Assembly (NCBI GenBank): GCA_023150915.1
Contig: JAKLKA010000011.1
Span: 17,656 to 81,655 of the forward strand
Direction: 5' to 3'
DNA: 64,000 bases
Source of the DNA: Polyangiaceae bacterium
GTDB lineage: Bacteria > Myxococcota_A > Polyangia > Polyangiales > Polyangiaceae
How positions within the stretch are numbered: the first letter of the stretch is position 1; every line of letters starts with the position of its first letter. The notes under the pieces are model-generated. The model had not been told where the DNA came from, did no database searches, and saw only the letters and a program-made list of their open reading frames with translations. This document shows, in pieces, positions 26,619 through 34,703 of the stretch. Made by a program: the position numbers and the translations under genes.

Positions 26619-27596
26619 TCATTGGCAGGGCGTCGCGGGCGCGCTGGCGGCGGTGGCGACCCCGTCGGCGACGGCCTCGCGGTGGATCACGATGCGGTCG
26701 ATCAGGTGCAGATCAGCGCGTGCCGAAAGCTCCAGCGTGTAGGTGCCAGCTTGGGCAAACTCCGCGTAGATCTGGTGAGCGTCGTTGTCGCTGGTGTTCG
26801 TCGACCACTTCCAGTTGCTAGCCCCGGAGCAGTAGACCTTGAACCACCCCTCGGCGGTCGAGCCGTTCGGGCAGGTCGCGCTGGTGACGCCGGGGAGCGC
26901 CTGGACTTTCGCCATGAGCGTCGAGTCGTCGCACTGGGGCTTCGGATAGCGTCGGCTCTCGCCGCCGCTGGCGGGCTTCATCCCGTAGAACGCCGTCGCG
27001 TCCGGGAAGCGCACCCACGTGTCGTTGTGCTCCGTGGTGTTGGTGCCCGCACCGATGCGGCTGCGCCACTGCATGCGGTAGCGCCCCGGCTGATCGATGC
27101 CGAGCTTCACGCTGATCAGCCCAACGCCGGGCTTGGAGTTTTGACTCGCTCCGGTCCACTCGATGTAGCCGCTGCCGTACGCGCCGGAGGCTTCGCTATT
27201 GACCTTCCAGCTCGCCGAGAGCTTCAACTTCTCCGCCTCGATCACCAAGACACCGTTCGACCCCACCTGGTAGTCACAGGTGCCGGTGGCGCCGCCGGTC
27301 CCTGCGCCGCCGGTGCCCGCGCCGCCGGTCCCTGCGCCGCCGGTGCCCGCGCCGCCGGTGCCTGCGCCGCCGGTGCCTGCGCCGCCGGTCCCGCTTCCGG
27401 CAGCGCCGGCGGTGCCGCCGGTCGAGCCGCCGGTGCCGCTTCCCGCAGCGCCCGCGGTGCCGCCGCTGGCGCCGGCCGCGGTCCCACCGGAGCCGCCCAG
27501 GGCGTTGTCGCCCGCCCCATCGTCGCTGCAGGCCGCGCAGAGCAGCCCCACGACACCCAGACCGAAGCAGATGATCCGTCGCATACGAGCGAACAT
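26619..27596 (-). CDS. Lipoprotein with (GTGGA)n linker and carbohydrate-binding-like domain
   Basis: 325 residues from the ATG at 27596 (another at 27584). The signal [19 protein letters not shown] precedes a Gly/Thr/Ala linker of about 85 residues built on a 15-bp DNA repeat. The C-terminal 215 residues look like a beta-sandwich carbohydrate-binding domain: [15 protein letters not shown] at its start, [16 protein letters not shown] in the middle, and [12 protein letters not shown] with LIDRIVIHR at the end. The same type of domain accompanies DUF5060-type glycoside hydrolases, whose remains lie just upstream on the other strand. Glycan binding at the surface is the best guess. Confidence 0.72.
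   Translation of the reverse strand: MFARMRRIICFGLGVVGLLCAACSDDGAGDNALGGSGGTAAGASGGTAGAAGSGTGGSTGGTAGAAGSGTGGAGTGGAGTGGAGTGGAGTGGAGTGGAGTGGATGTCDYQVGSNGVLVIEAEKLKLSASWKVNSEASGAYGSGYIEWTGASQNSKPGVGLISVKLGIDQPGRYRMQWRSRIGAGTNTTEHNDTWVRFPDATAFYGMKPASGGESRRYPKPQCDDSTLMAKVQALPGVTSATCPNGSTAEGWFKVYCSGASNWKWSTNTSDNDAHQIYAEFAQAGTYTLELSARADLHLIDRIVIHREAVADGVATAASAPATPCQ
27295..27400 (-). repeat. 15-bp tandem repeat encoding GTGGA units
   Basis: About seven near-identical 15-bp units (ccggtgcctgcgccg and variants with ccc or tcc) lie in frame inside the lipoprotein linker. Changes in unit number would alter linker length by five residues without a frameshift. Slippage-prone repeats of this kind are a plausible source of strain variation. 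Confidence 0.8.
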
Positions 27597-27646
27597 GTCA
27601 GATCCGACCGCGCCGAGAAAGACAAGACAGGCCGAGACCACCGCGG

Positions 27647-27829
27647 CAAGGGGCGGCTCGACTACGACGGCTCTCACCACCCGAAGTTCGCCGAGACCGG
27701 CGAGTACTTCCTCAAGCAAGGCGCCGACTCGCCGGAGAACCTGCGACGGTGACGGGCGGCGGGGTGAAGACCCTCGGCAACGCTCCGGTCGACCCCAGCG
27801 CGGACTGGGTCATCCTGGTTCGGCAGTGA
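27647..27829 (+). pseudogene. Remnant of a DUF5060-type glycoside hydrolase (N-terminal and C-terminal scraps joined)
   Basis: Two short protein-like stretches sit in different frames. The first (27647-27752) reads [12 protein letters not shown], then [18 protein letters not shown]. This is the hallmark of DUF5060-type putative glycosidases, in which a catalytic domain of several hundred residues should follow. The second (about 27756-27829) reads TLGNAPVDPSADWVILVR and then stops, which resembles the end of a collagen-binding-like C-terminal domain found in the same proteins. The catalytic middle is gone. I infer one deletion that removed most of the gene and shifted frame. There is no start codon context. 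Confidence 0.55.
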
Positions 27830-27872
27830 AGGCACCACCCGGCACGCCGTCCGCCGATGCGCGCGGCCCGCG

Positions 27873-28424
27873 TCAGAGCTGGCAGGCCGCAAACGGCAGG
27901 CATGAAGGCGGCGTGGTCTGTTCGCAGCAGACGAGCCCCAGGCAGCACTCCCCTGCCATGGAACAGTACGTGTCTTGCGGCTTGCAGCTCGGGCCCCCGC
28001 CCCCCCCGCCCCCGCCGCCCCCGCCGCCCGTGCCGGAGCCGCCGCACTGCGCGGCGCAAGCGCCGCTCGTGGCTGCCGAGACGCACTGCACGGTGTTGGC
28101 GAAGGCCGGGTTCGAGCTGCATGACGCGTCCGCCTGCTGCACGCAGCCCGCGCACGTGGTGTCCGCCGCGCACGCATCGGCTTGGCTACAGCAAGCGGCG
28201 TTCAGGCACACCTCGCAGGGGTCGTTGGGGGCCTCGGGGAACACCGGCTTGCCGCACCACTGGGACGAGCCGCCACCGCTACCCCCGGCGCTGGTGCCGC
28301 CGCTGCCACCGCCGGCGCCGCCGCCGCCCGCCCCCGCGCCGGCGTCGCTGCCGCCGCCGCCGCTGCTGCTGGAGCACGCCAAAAGACCCGAGACAACGAG
28401 CGCGGGAAACGCACGAGAAATCAT
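27873..28424 (-). CDS. Cys-rich lipoprotein with Gly-rich linkers
   Basis: 183 residues. MISRAFPALVVSGLLACSS is a clean lipoprotein signal. A Gly/Ser/Ala linker, a domain with paired Cys (DPCEVCLNAACCSQ, CAGCVQQADASC), a run of about twelve Gly and a final CC-containing knot (AGECCLGLVCCEQ) follow. Two small disulfide domains joined by flexible linkers are predicted on the surface. The middle domain resembles the Cys-rich spacing seen in the C-terminal part of the serine protease gene at 54974. Function is unknown. Confidence 0.72.
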   Translation of the reverse strand: MISRAFPALVVSGLLACSSSSGGGGSDAGAGAGGGGAGGGSGGTSAGGSGGGSSQWCGKPVFPEAPNDPCEVCLNAACCSQADACAADTTCAGCVQQADASCSSNPAFANTVQCVSAATSGACAAQCGGSGTGGGGGGGGGGGGPSCKPQDTYCSMAGECCLGLVCCEQTTPPSCLPFAACQL

Positions 28425-28528
28425 GACCGCGCAGGTTAGTTGACGTCACCGGGCGTTGTCCAATGGTCGTCCCAGGCGCTCTCGCCTTGGCGGGTGCCTC
28501 GCAGGGCGCCAGCGTTTATGCTTGCCCC

Positions 28529-29521
28529 ATGCGCTGCATCGCTCCCCTGGCCGGCGTCCTGGCGCTCGGGCTCTCGCTGCTTGCCTCGCCGGCGCTCGCC
28601 GCGCCCACGCTCTCGAGCGTGGCAGACCGAGCGCCGCCGGTGTCCAAGGCAGCGTTCGGCGCCGTCAAGGTGACCGTTGTCAGCGGCGCGATCGTCTCGC
28701 AGAGCTTGCAGGCCGCCTCGGTGCTCTACGCGGCCTCCCAGCTCGAAGAAATGAAGCTCTTCGAGGTTGCCGATCGTGTCGCCGAGGCTTTCGCTTCGGG
28801 GCAGCTGCCGGCCGGGTCTGGCGCAAGGCAGCTCGCGCAGAAGTACTTGGAGTCGCGTCCAGAGCGCCTCGACACCGCGCAGCGACGCAGCTTGTACGCC
28901 CATGTGCTCGGTGAACCCGGCGGCGTCGCCGTCGCGCCGAACACCGAGTTCTCGCCGCTGCTCGCCGAGCTGTTGGCGTCCGTCGCGGACTTCGAGCGCC
29001 GCCTGGCGGCGGGGAAGGGGACCGGCCAGTCAGTCAGCGGCGCCCCGGTGCAGCTCGCTGCGCGCGCGCTCGCGCAGAACCTCACCGCGCGAATGCCCGG
29101 AGGCCCTTTGGCGGCTGCGGGCTTCCTAGGGCAGCAGATCCGCGACATCGAAGCGTTGCTCTCGCACCCCCAGACCCTGACCGCGTACAAGGTGAAGGAC
29201 GCCTGGCAGCTCGCGCAGAAGGTGGCCAAGCACGAGCTCGGCGCCAGCGTGAACGTCAGCCGGGCGCGCTCCGCGGCGCTGTCCGGCGCTGCCGTCATCG
29301 CCTGGCTCGGGAGCGTCGCGGCCCCGCTCGCGTCGAGCGGCGGCGCGCCGGAGATCGCCGCCTCGCTCACCCGATCGGACGTCCCGGGGAGCGCGCGTGA
29401 CCTCTCACGCAACGTCAGCCCCAAGAAGAAGCCCGCCAGCATGGCCAAAGCGCTGGAGATCCACGCCGTCTGCTTCGACGCGAAGCGCCAGCTGGTCACC
29501 TGTCAGGTGACGAAGAAGTAG
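28529..29521 (+). CDS. Secreted protein of unknown function
   Basis: 330 residues from the ATG at 28529, which opens a signal peptide (LAGVLALGLSLLASPALAAP). A GTG at 28463 would add 22 unrelated residues. The mature chain is mostly helical with a hydrophobic stretch near residues 250-275 and a basic segment before the end. No motif is recognised. It stands alone between two leftward lipoprotein genes and has no close operon partner. Confidence 0.6.
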   Translation: MRCIAPLAGVLALGLSLLASPALAAPTLSSVADRAPPVSKAAFGAVKVTVVSGAIVSQSLQAASVLYAASQLEEMKLFEVADRVAEAFASGQLPAGSGARQLAQKYLESRPERLDTAQRRSLYAHVLGEPGGVAVAPNTEFSPLLAELLASVADFERRLAAGKGTGQSVSGAPVQLAARALAQNLTARMPGGPLAAAGFLGQQIRDIEALLSHPQTLTAYKVKDAWQLAQKVAKHELGASVNVSRARSAALSGAAVIAWLGSVAAPLASSGGAPEIAASLTRSDVPGSARDLSRNVSPKKKPASMAKALEIHAVCFDAKRQLVTCQVTKK

Positions 29522-29706
29522 CTCGCTCTGGGTAGCCGTCTCGATCGAGCGTGACCGGTTCGAGGTTCGCCTTGCCCCATGCAGAGGATCCCGAGCGGCG
29601 GTGCGAGTCTGCCGCGGAGGATCGGGCGGCGCAGGGCATGCCCGGCCTCATCCCAGAGGCGGCTGCGCTGCGCGACGCCACCCGAGCCCGCGCCGCACTC
29701 GACGCG

Positions 29707-30102
29707 TCAGGGGCAGGTCCACTTGCACCACTTCTCTCCCGGGCCCGCCGACTCGCACAGGTCCTTGGCAACGCTGGGTGGGTACTGCGACGAGTTGAAC
29801 TGCGTGCACGCAGCCGTCGTGGCGTTGGGGTCGCCGCCGGCGTCGGTCACCTTGGCAAGGATCTCGGGTCTGACGTCGCAGCACCCACCGCCGGCCTCAC
29901 TGGAGGAATCGCTGCTCGACCCATCGGGGTTGCCGCCGCCGCCGCTGCCACTGCTGCCGCCGCTGGCGCTGCCGCCGCTGCCGCCGCTAGCGCTGCCGCC
30001 CGTCCCGCTGCCACCCCCCCCGTCATCGTCCCCACCACAACCGGTGGACAGCGCGCCATACATGAGCCCCACGACCGCAGCGACAACGAGGTGACTTCTC
30101 AT
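29707..30102 (-). CDS. Small lipoprotein with Gly/Ser linker
   Basis: 131 residues. The signal HLVVAAVVGLMYGALSTGC carries the lipobox, followed by acidic residues and about 45 residues of Gly/Ser linker. The 60-residue C-terminal domain has six Cys (GGGCCDVRPEI, ESAGPGEKWCKWTC). AAGGTCTGGAATG context upstream gives a possible AAGG ribosome site. Family not identified; it is the last of the lipoprotein cluster before the accessory region. Confidence 0.68.
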   Translation of the reverse strand: MRSHLVVAAVVGLMYGALSTGCGGDDDGGGGSGTGGSASGGSGGSASGGSSGSGGGGNPDGSSSDSSSEAGGGCCDVRPEILAKVTDAGGDPNATTAACTQFNSSQYPPSVAKDLCESAGPGEKWCKWTCP

Positions 30103-30165
30103 TCCAGACCTTCTCCTTGGCTACACTTCTGAGCCAACTCATCCTTCTAGGCGACGGCGCCGCAC

Positions 30166-30255
30166 CAAGTCAAGCTCAGCGAGAGCATCGAGGCGCGCGT
30201 AGCCAAGCTGGAGCAGCTCACCATCGACAGTCGCGACTCGGGCGTGCCGGTGGCG
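30166..30255 (+). pseudogene. Fragment of the 159-residue gene found intact at 34586
   Basis: About thirty codons read HQVKLSESIEARVAKLEQLT, then IDSRDSGVPVA. They match the segment SIEAGVAKLEQLTIDSRD of the intact gene downstream almost residue for residue. The surrounding frames carry no start and soon lose similarity. This is a decayed partial duplicate. Within the 30103-30492 stretch, the only other content I see is the operator-rich promoter region of the antitoxin gene. Confidence 0.65.
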
Positions 30256-30428
30256 GCGGCGCGCGCGGTGCTCGGCGCATCTCTCGCTGCCCCGCCCCGC
30301 AGCGCGGCCAGAATGTGTGGAACAGGCCAGCTGAAGGCAGCGTTCCGGCCGCAGCCGGCAGAAGCGCGCATCGGGCGTTATTTCAGCGGGTTTGGCGAGA
30401 TCTTGCGCGAGGGCCGCTGGGACAGGGA

Positions 30429-30465
30429 TGGACACGGGTGGACACGGCTGGACACGAACGTGTCC
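30429..30465 (+). promoter_or_regulatory. Operator array: three 10-bp-phased TGGACACG sites ending in a palindrome
   Basis: TGGACACG starts at about 30429, 30439 and 30449, exactly one helical turn apart. The last copy forms the palindrome GGACACGAACGTGTCC (30450-30465). The array lies 28 bases upstream of the antitoxin ATG, where VapB-type antitoxins normally bind to repress their own operon. The same palindrome precedes the DUF433 gene at 35299. Confidence 0.7.
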
Positions 30466-30492
30466 CACCGGGCGTGCGACACTTGGAGGGCC

Positions 30493-30756
30493 ATGAAGAC
30501 CGCGGCCACCATCGACGTCACCGTCCCGGAGAACCGGAAGCTGGAGCTCGAGCTGCCGCCGGAGGTGCCGGCGGGCAAGGCGAAGCTGCTGGTCATGGTG
30601 GAGGAGCAACCGGGTGAGGCCGCTCTGCCCGAAGCCCATCTTGTGGAGCGGGACGGCTTCCTGCTGATCGAAACTCCGTCGGAGGCTTCGCTCGACGACT
30701 TCGACCACCGGAAGATCCGCGACGAGCGCATCCGCAAGCTCGCGGGCATGCCGTGA
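30493..30756 (+). CDS. VapB-like antitoxin, copy 1
   Basis: 87 residues from an ATG preceded by GGAGG. The N-terminal 38 residues (MKTAATIDVTVPENRKLELE and onward) are nearly identical in three loci of this window and probably form the DNA-binding and dimerisation part. The end, IRDERIRKLAGM, is the toxin-binding tail shared with copy 3. It overlaps the PIN gene start by four bases (GTGA), the classic layout in which the antitoxin precedes the toxin. Phased operators upstream suggest autoregulation. It is intact, whereas its toxin is frameshifted. Confidence 0.78.
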   Translation: MKTAATIDVTVPENRKLELELPPEVPAGKAKLLVMVEEQPGEAALPEAHLVERDGFLLIETPSEASLDDFDHRKIRDERIRKLAGMP

Positions 30757-31170
30757 AGCCACTCGTCGCCCTCGACACGTCGGTGCTCGTGCCGGCGCTG
30801 CTCCCTCGGCATGACCGTCACGCCCAGGCTTTGCCGTGGCTAACCGCGATCGACACAGGTCGGGTGCGCGCTTGCTGCAGTGCCCACGCTCTGGCCGAGA
30901 CGTTTGCTGCGCTGACCTGCATGCCCCGCATGCGTGTTTCGCCGGAGACGGCTGGCGCCGCCATAGAGGCACTCGGACCAGGCTCTCCGTGATCGCGGTG
31001 ACGCACGAGGTTGCCGAGGTCGCCATTCAACGGTGCATCGGCATCGGGGCAAGCTCCGGAGCGATCTGCGACGCGGTCCACTTGGCTGCTGCCGAGGCCG
31101 CGCGGGCGGCGGCGCTGGTCACCTTGAACCGGGTGGACTTCGAGAGGTTCCGCATTGAAACGAGCCCAGC
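30753..31170 (+). pseudogene. PIN-domain (VapC-like) toxin with a frameshift
   Basis: The gene begins at a GTG that overlaps the antitoxin stop. It opens with VALDTSVLVPALLP (first catalytic Asp) and continues through AHALAETFAAL (Glu), but this frame stops at 30992. The expected C-terminal half continues in a different frame: LSVIAVTHEVAEVAI, then SSGAICDAVHLAAAEA and ALVTLNRVDFERF with the remaining acidic residues. A shift in the stretch 30970-30990 (ggaccaggctctccg) joins the two. The family cuts RNA. As read, the product would be truncated to 79 residues and inactive. Confidence 0.75.
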
Positions 31171-31207
31171 GTTGCAGCTGGCCTACTGGGGGGCGGGTTC
31201 CCCGCGC

Positions 31208-31756
31208 TCACCCAGCGCGACGCCGACGTGCAACCCAAGCCCAAGCCCCCGCTCGATGTCGCCAGTCGCGAACCGCCTCCGCGTAGATACCGAGCAACAA
31301 CCACCGCAAGCGCAAGTCCGAGCCGGCTCTTCCGCTGACCCCCAACGCCCACCCAACGCCAGGGTCGCCATCCGGTCCGGGCGGCCTCCTTGCGGCTTGC
31401 ACGGCATCGATGCCGAGGCGAACCCACGGCTCCCAGGCCACCGCGGTCTGCCGCTGCAGCCATCTCGATTCGGCGAAGGCGCCAAAGCGGTAGAAGCGAC
31501 GCAGACAGAAGCGGCCCGCCTCGCAAGGGAACGAATAGGACTCGGGCTGCGACAACGTGATTGCCAGACCGGCTCCGATCCAGCGAGAGGGAAAGACTGC
31601 TGCCGAGGTTCCGAATGTCAGCGCGAGTGGTGCGGCTTCCTCGCCGGCGAAACGCGAAAGTCCCAACAGGCCCGCCGATGCATCGAGGCGGTACTCCAGC
31701 GGCTCGGCATGCGCAGTGGAGCTCGCCAACAGATACGCGCTGGTTGCGGCCGCCAC
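31208..31756 (-). CDS. Small secreted, outer-membrane-like protein, possibly frameshifted near its end
   Basis: 182 residues from the GTG at 31756, eight bases after the stop of the upstream gene. A weak signal (ATSAYLLASSTAHAE) precedes alternating beta-like segments (EYRLDASAGLLGLSRF, LALTFGTSAAVFPS, WIGAGLAITLS). After LLLGIYAEAVRDW the frame turns Arg/Ala-rich. If one G is removed from the GGGGG run near 31246, the tail instead reads GLGLGLHVGVALGERGEPAP and stops near 31196. That is a much better last strand. A recent frameshift or sequence error is likely. Confidence 0.5.
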   Translation of the reverse strand: MAAATSAYLLASSTAHAEPLEYRLDASAGLLGLSRFAGEEAAPLALTFGTSAAVFPSRWIGAGLAITLSQPESYSFPCEAGRFCLRRFYRFGAFAESRWLQRQTAVAWEPWVRLGIDAVQAARRPPGPDGDPGVGWALGVSGRAGSDLRLRWLLLGIYAEAVRDWRHRAGAWAWVARRRRAG

Positions 31757-31763
31757 GCTTCGT

Positions 31764-32816
31764 CTAGTCGCCCACCTGATAGTGCTTGAACCAGTAGCTG
31801 CGCGACGGGAAATTATCGACTTGCATGACATGGAGGTTTCCGCGGATGCCGGGAGCGCGTCCGTCTCCGAGGTCCCAAAATGTGACACCTTCGAGCTCTT
31901 CGTTTCGACATGAACCTGCATCGCCGAGCGTGTCGGCAAGGTCGCACCCAGACGGGTCAATTACATACATCGAGTACGGAATCTGATGTCCTGCTACCGG
32001 AACGCCGGTCTCTGCTACGACGCCGAGGATTCCTCCGGCGTACGGCGCGACGGGATAGTGCGGTTCGTAGACGTCGGAAATCAGGTAGAGGATTCCGCCG
32101 GGCCCGAACGCGCCGCCCTGAAGCCCAGGGATGGGCGTGCCGACAGCCAGGCGTGGGCCCCAGTTGCCGTCGAGCCGCAGCGGGACGTCGAGCTCCCGCT
32201 CCAACCAGAACCCACCATCCCAGTGGATCTTGTAGACACGCAGTACCTTCGGGTTCGAGTCGGACGTGCACAGCCTGCCCGATTCGGGATGAACTGCGCA
32301 CCACGCGGCTTGTGCTGCGCCAGGAATCGGGGCGACCCCAAGCTCATTCAGATCAGCATCCAGCGCACCGATCGAGGGCGGACCCTGCTCGAGCGGGACG
32401 TAGATCACGCCGTCGTGGTACTCGGGGTCACCCAATTGTCCGAACGACTTGAACGGGCGCACCCTCAAGGAATACGAGCCCGTCGCAAGGTCTGAAGCGA
32501 CCGGAACCTTGTACACGTGGGTCGTGCTCGTGATGTACCAGTTGTTCGCATCGTGCGTGACGCCCTGAACGAGCTCGTCACTCCACTTGGGGTCGTCGTC
32601 GCCAGGATGAGTGCCCTTGCCCGCGATCGGTATCTGCCGGACGCAGCGCCCGAGCGCGCACTGCGCGGCGCCGCTCCAGCAGGTTGGCGCGTAGAGGCAG
32701 CATGCTTCCCAATCGTCTCCACAGTGTGCCTTCTGCCACCGAAGAACCGCCAGGCGCGGTCGAGCCCCTCGCAGACCGCCTCGGTCGTCTGCTCGAACGC
32801 CGGCCACACGACGCAT
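31764..32816 (-). CDS. Beta-propeller-like protein, N-terminus uncertain
   Basis: About 350 residues. From residue 35 on the sequence looks real: a Cys-rich start (HCGDDWEACCLYAPTC), then propeller-like strands (GVTHDANNWYITST, DGVIYVPLEQGPP, GPGGILYLISDVYEP, ELEGVTFWDLGD) and a YWFKHYQVGD tail. It resembles a secreted NHL- or SMP30-like repeat protein. The first 35 residues are Arg-rich and give no signal peptide, so the true 5' end may be lost or shifted. Local base composition is lower in GC than in the surroundings, a sign of recent arrival. The downstream beta-strand protein starts eight bases later. Confidence 0.55.
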   Translation of the reverse strand: MRRVAGVRADDRGGLRGARPRLAVLRWQKAHCGDDWEACCLYAPTCWSGAAQCALGRCVRQIPIAGKGTHPGDDDPKWSDELVQGVTHDANNWYITSTTHVYKVPVASDLATGSYSLRVRPFKSFGQLGDPEYHDGVIYVPLEQGPPSIGALDADLNELGVAPIPGAAQAAWCAVHPESGRLCTSDSNPKVLRVYKIHWDGGFWLERELDVPLRLDGNWGPRLAVGTPIPGLQGGAFGPGGILYLISDVYEPHYPVAPYAGGILGVVAETGVPVAGHQIPYSMYVIDPSGCDLADTLGDAGSCRNEELEGVTFWDLGDGRAPGIRGNLHVMQVDNFPSRSYWFKHYQVGD

Positions 32817-33185
32817 GGGAGCTCCACTAAGCGCTCAAGCACGGTCGACGGGAGCTGCATTTCGACTACGACGGGGCGGACGTCATCGATCGAGACCCGC
32901 CGCCCCCCGGCACGAGCCGAACTGCCCAGTTGTCAGCTTGGTGAAAAACGCCTCGACAGGGGGCGGCAGAGATCGCGGAGATCCCGAGGGCGTTGACGTC
33001 GCCCGCGGGCCCGTGAGATGTTTCCGAAACACGGCGGCACCGACGCCGAACCCCGATGGATCCACCCCCGCGGGATCCCTCGACCGGGGCAAAGGGGAGC
33101 TCACTCCTCCGGCTGGCTGGTCGCGCGATCTTCGCTGCGCAGCCGAGGGCGGGGGCCGAGGCGGCGCGGAGCGAGGAGAACGCTG
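32817..33185. other. Non-coding stretch, no gene seen
   Basis: No frame on either strand has a plausible start, ribosome site and protein-like composition. On the minus strand a short protein-like patch (PCVVWPAFEQTTEAVCEGLD, overlapping the region near 32770-32850) sits out of frame with the propeller-like gene and may be its eroded upstream part. The right end carries GAGGAG, the ribosome site of the gene at 33186. Confidence 0.4.
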
Positions 33186-34226
33186 ATGACCGCCCATCGA
33201 GATCTGAAGAGAATCATCCGTGACCGCCAGAAGAAGACTGGCGAGTCCTACACCGCCGCGCGCGCCCACGTGCTGCGCGAGCGGACCGCCGTGACTGGTC
33301 TGCACGACGACCCGGCCGACGGCGCCTCACCAGTGCGCGCCGACGAGGCCGAGAGTGCGCTTCCAGTGCGCGCCGACGCGGCCGTGCTCAAGGTGAACCG
33401 GCAATCGGCGCGCGTGCGCATCCTCGGTGAGGCGGGCGAGGTCACCTTCCGGTCGCGGGACGTCTGGGAGGTCGTGCCGGGGCAGCTCGTCACGCTCGTC
33501 GTCGAGAAGATGTGGACGTGGAAGGACCACGCCTACGCGAGCGGCCGGATCGAGAACCCGCGCATCACCGTCGAGAAACTCGGCCTCGTTCCCCTTCCTC
33601 TGACGGGCGGACAGCTCGTGGACCTTCGGTCGGGCTACGAGCCCTTCCGCAACCCGGAGCCCTATGCGCCCTTGTGGAGGAAGCTGACGGCGAAGCCTCG
33701 CGCTTGGTTCGAGATGGATCCGATCGCTTGGGGCGCGTTCCCGAACCGGGCCTTCGATGAGAACCCGACCTGCGACGCGGCGGATCTCGCGGCGACCGGC
33801 GACCGCGAGGGGGCGCGTGACCTCTTGATGGATGTGCTCGGCACCGACCTACGCTGTATCGACGCGCACGCTCACCTCGGTAACCTCGAGTTCGATCGGT
33901 CCCCGGAGCGGGCGCTGACCCATTACGAGATCGGTATCCGGATCGGTGAGCTCTCGTTGCCTCCGGGCTTCGACGGTGTGCTGGTTTGGGGTCGGATCTA
34001 CAACCGGCCGTTCCTTCGCTGCCTGCACGGCTATGGCCTCTGCCTCTGGCGCCTGGGAAAGTACGCAGAGGCGCAGATGGTGTTCGAGCGGATCTTGTCG
34101 CTGAACCCGCACGACAATCAGGGCGTGCGCTCGTGTTGGCATGACGTTCGCCGCGGGCGAAGCTGGGACGAGATGTACGAGCAAGAGGATGCCGTGCGCG
34201 CCGAGCGTCGTCAGAGTCTGCACTGA
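33186..34226 (+). CDS. TPR-containing cytoplasmic protein of unknown function
   Basis: 346 residues from an ATG preceded by GAGGAG. The N-terminus DLKRIIRDRQKKTGESYTAA is a conserved opening found in proteins of mobile or accessory regions of several bacteria. The middle has a beta-rich domain (VRILGEAGEVTFRSRDVWEV). The C-terminal 110 residues form one or two tetratricopeptide units (YGLCLWRLGKYAEAQMVFER, ILSLNPHD). No membrane segment is seen. It may act as an adaptor. There is no adjacent partner other than the toxin-antitoxin debris. Confidence 0.7.
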   Translation: MTAHRDLKRIIRDRQKKTGESYTAARAHVLRERTAVTGLHDDPADGASPVRADEAESALPVRADAAVLKVNRQSARVRILGEAGEVTFRSRDVWEVVPGQLVTLVVEKMWTWKDHAYASGRIENPRITVEKLGLVPLPLTGGQLVDLRSGYEPFRNPEPYAPLWRKLTAKPRAWFEMDPIAWGAFPNRAFDENPTCDAADLAATGDREGARDLLMDVLGTDLRCIDAHAHLGNLEFDRSPERALTHYEIGIRIGELSLPPGFDGVLVWGRIYNRPFLRCLHGYGLCLWRLGKYAEAQMVFERILSLNPHDNQGVRSCWHDVRRGRSWDEMYEQEDAVRAERRQSLH

Positions 34227-34349
34227 CGTGACGCCCCCCGAGGAGCTGGCCATGAGGTACGAGGACTTCCGCTCGGCATTCATAGCTTCATGGCATTCAT
34301 GGTGGCGCTGCGTGAATCGAGGCTCGGGGCGTGCGACACTTGGAGCGCC

Positions 34350-34703
34350 ATGAAGACCGCGGCCACCATCGAGGTCACGGTCCCGGAGAACCGGAAGCTC
34401 GAGCTCGAGCTGCCGCCCGAGGTGCCGGCGGGGAAGGCCAAGCTCGAGCTCGAGCCGGAGTACCCGGCGCTCGAGGACGAGGACGTCCGGCAGGCCCTGG
34501 CGCTGCGGATCGGCGTGCCACGGCCGGACAGCCCGGACAGCGGAGGGCTGCTGAAGCCGGAGCCTGGCAAGTGTATGCTCCCTGTGTGGGTAGCTTTGGG
34601 CGCAAGATCAAGCGCAGCGCCGGTCGTCAGCACAAGGGCGCCGAGAGCATCGAGGCAGGCGTGGCCAAGCTCGAGCAGCTCACCATCGACAGTCGCGACC
34701 TGA
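34350..34703 (+). pseudogene. Chimera: VapB-like antitoxin N-terminus fused to DUF433 C-terminus (antitoxin copy 2)
   Basis: The frame opens exactly like the other antitoxins (MKTAATIEVTVPENRKLELE through PAGKAKL) with the same upstream GTGCGACACTTGGAG. It then switches to LELEPEYPALEDEDVRQALA, which matches the C-terminal part of DUF433 proteins (compare QEYPELEDEDIRQALAY in the gene at 35299). It continues into Pro/Ser-rich nonsense that overlaps the next gene. The recombination point is at AAGCT(C/T). The antitoxin tail and the DUF433 N-terminus are both missing, so I treat it as a fused remnant, although a chimeric protein could be made. Confidence 0.7.

Noticed and set aside
29522..29706. 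Short open frame (RFALPHAEDPERRCESAAED) downstream of the secreted protein gene
   Set aside because: It has no ribosome site, and it runs into the antisense of the lipoprotein gene at 29707. It may be chance.
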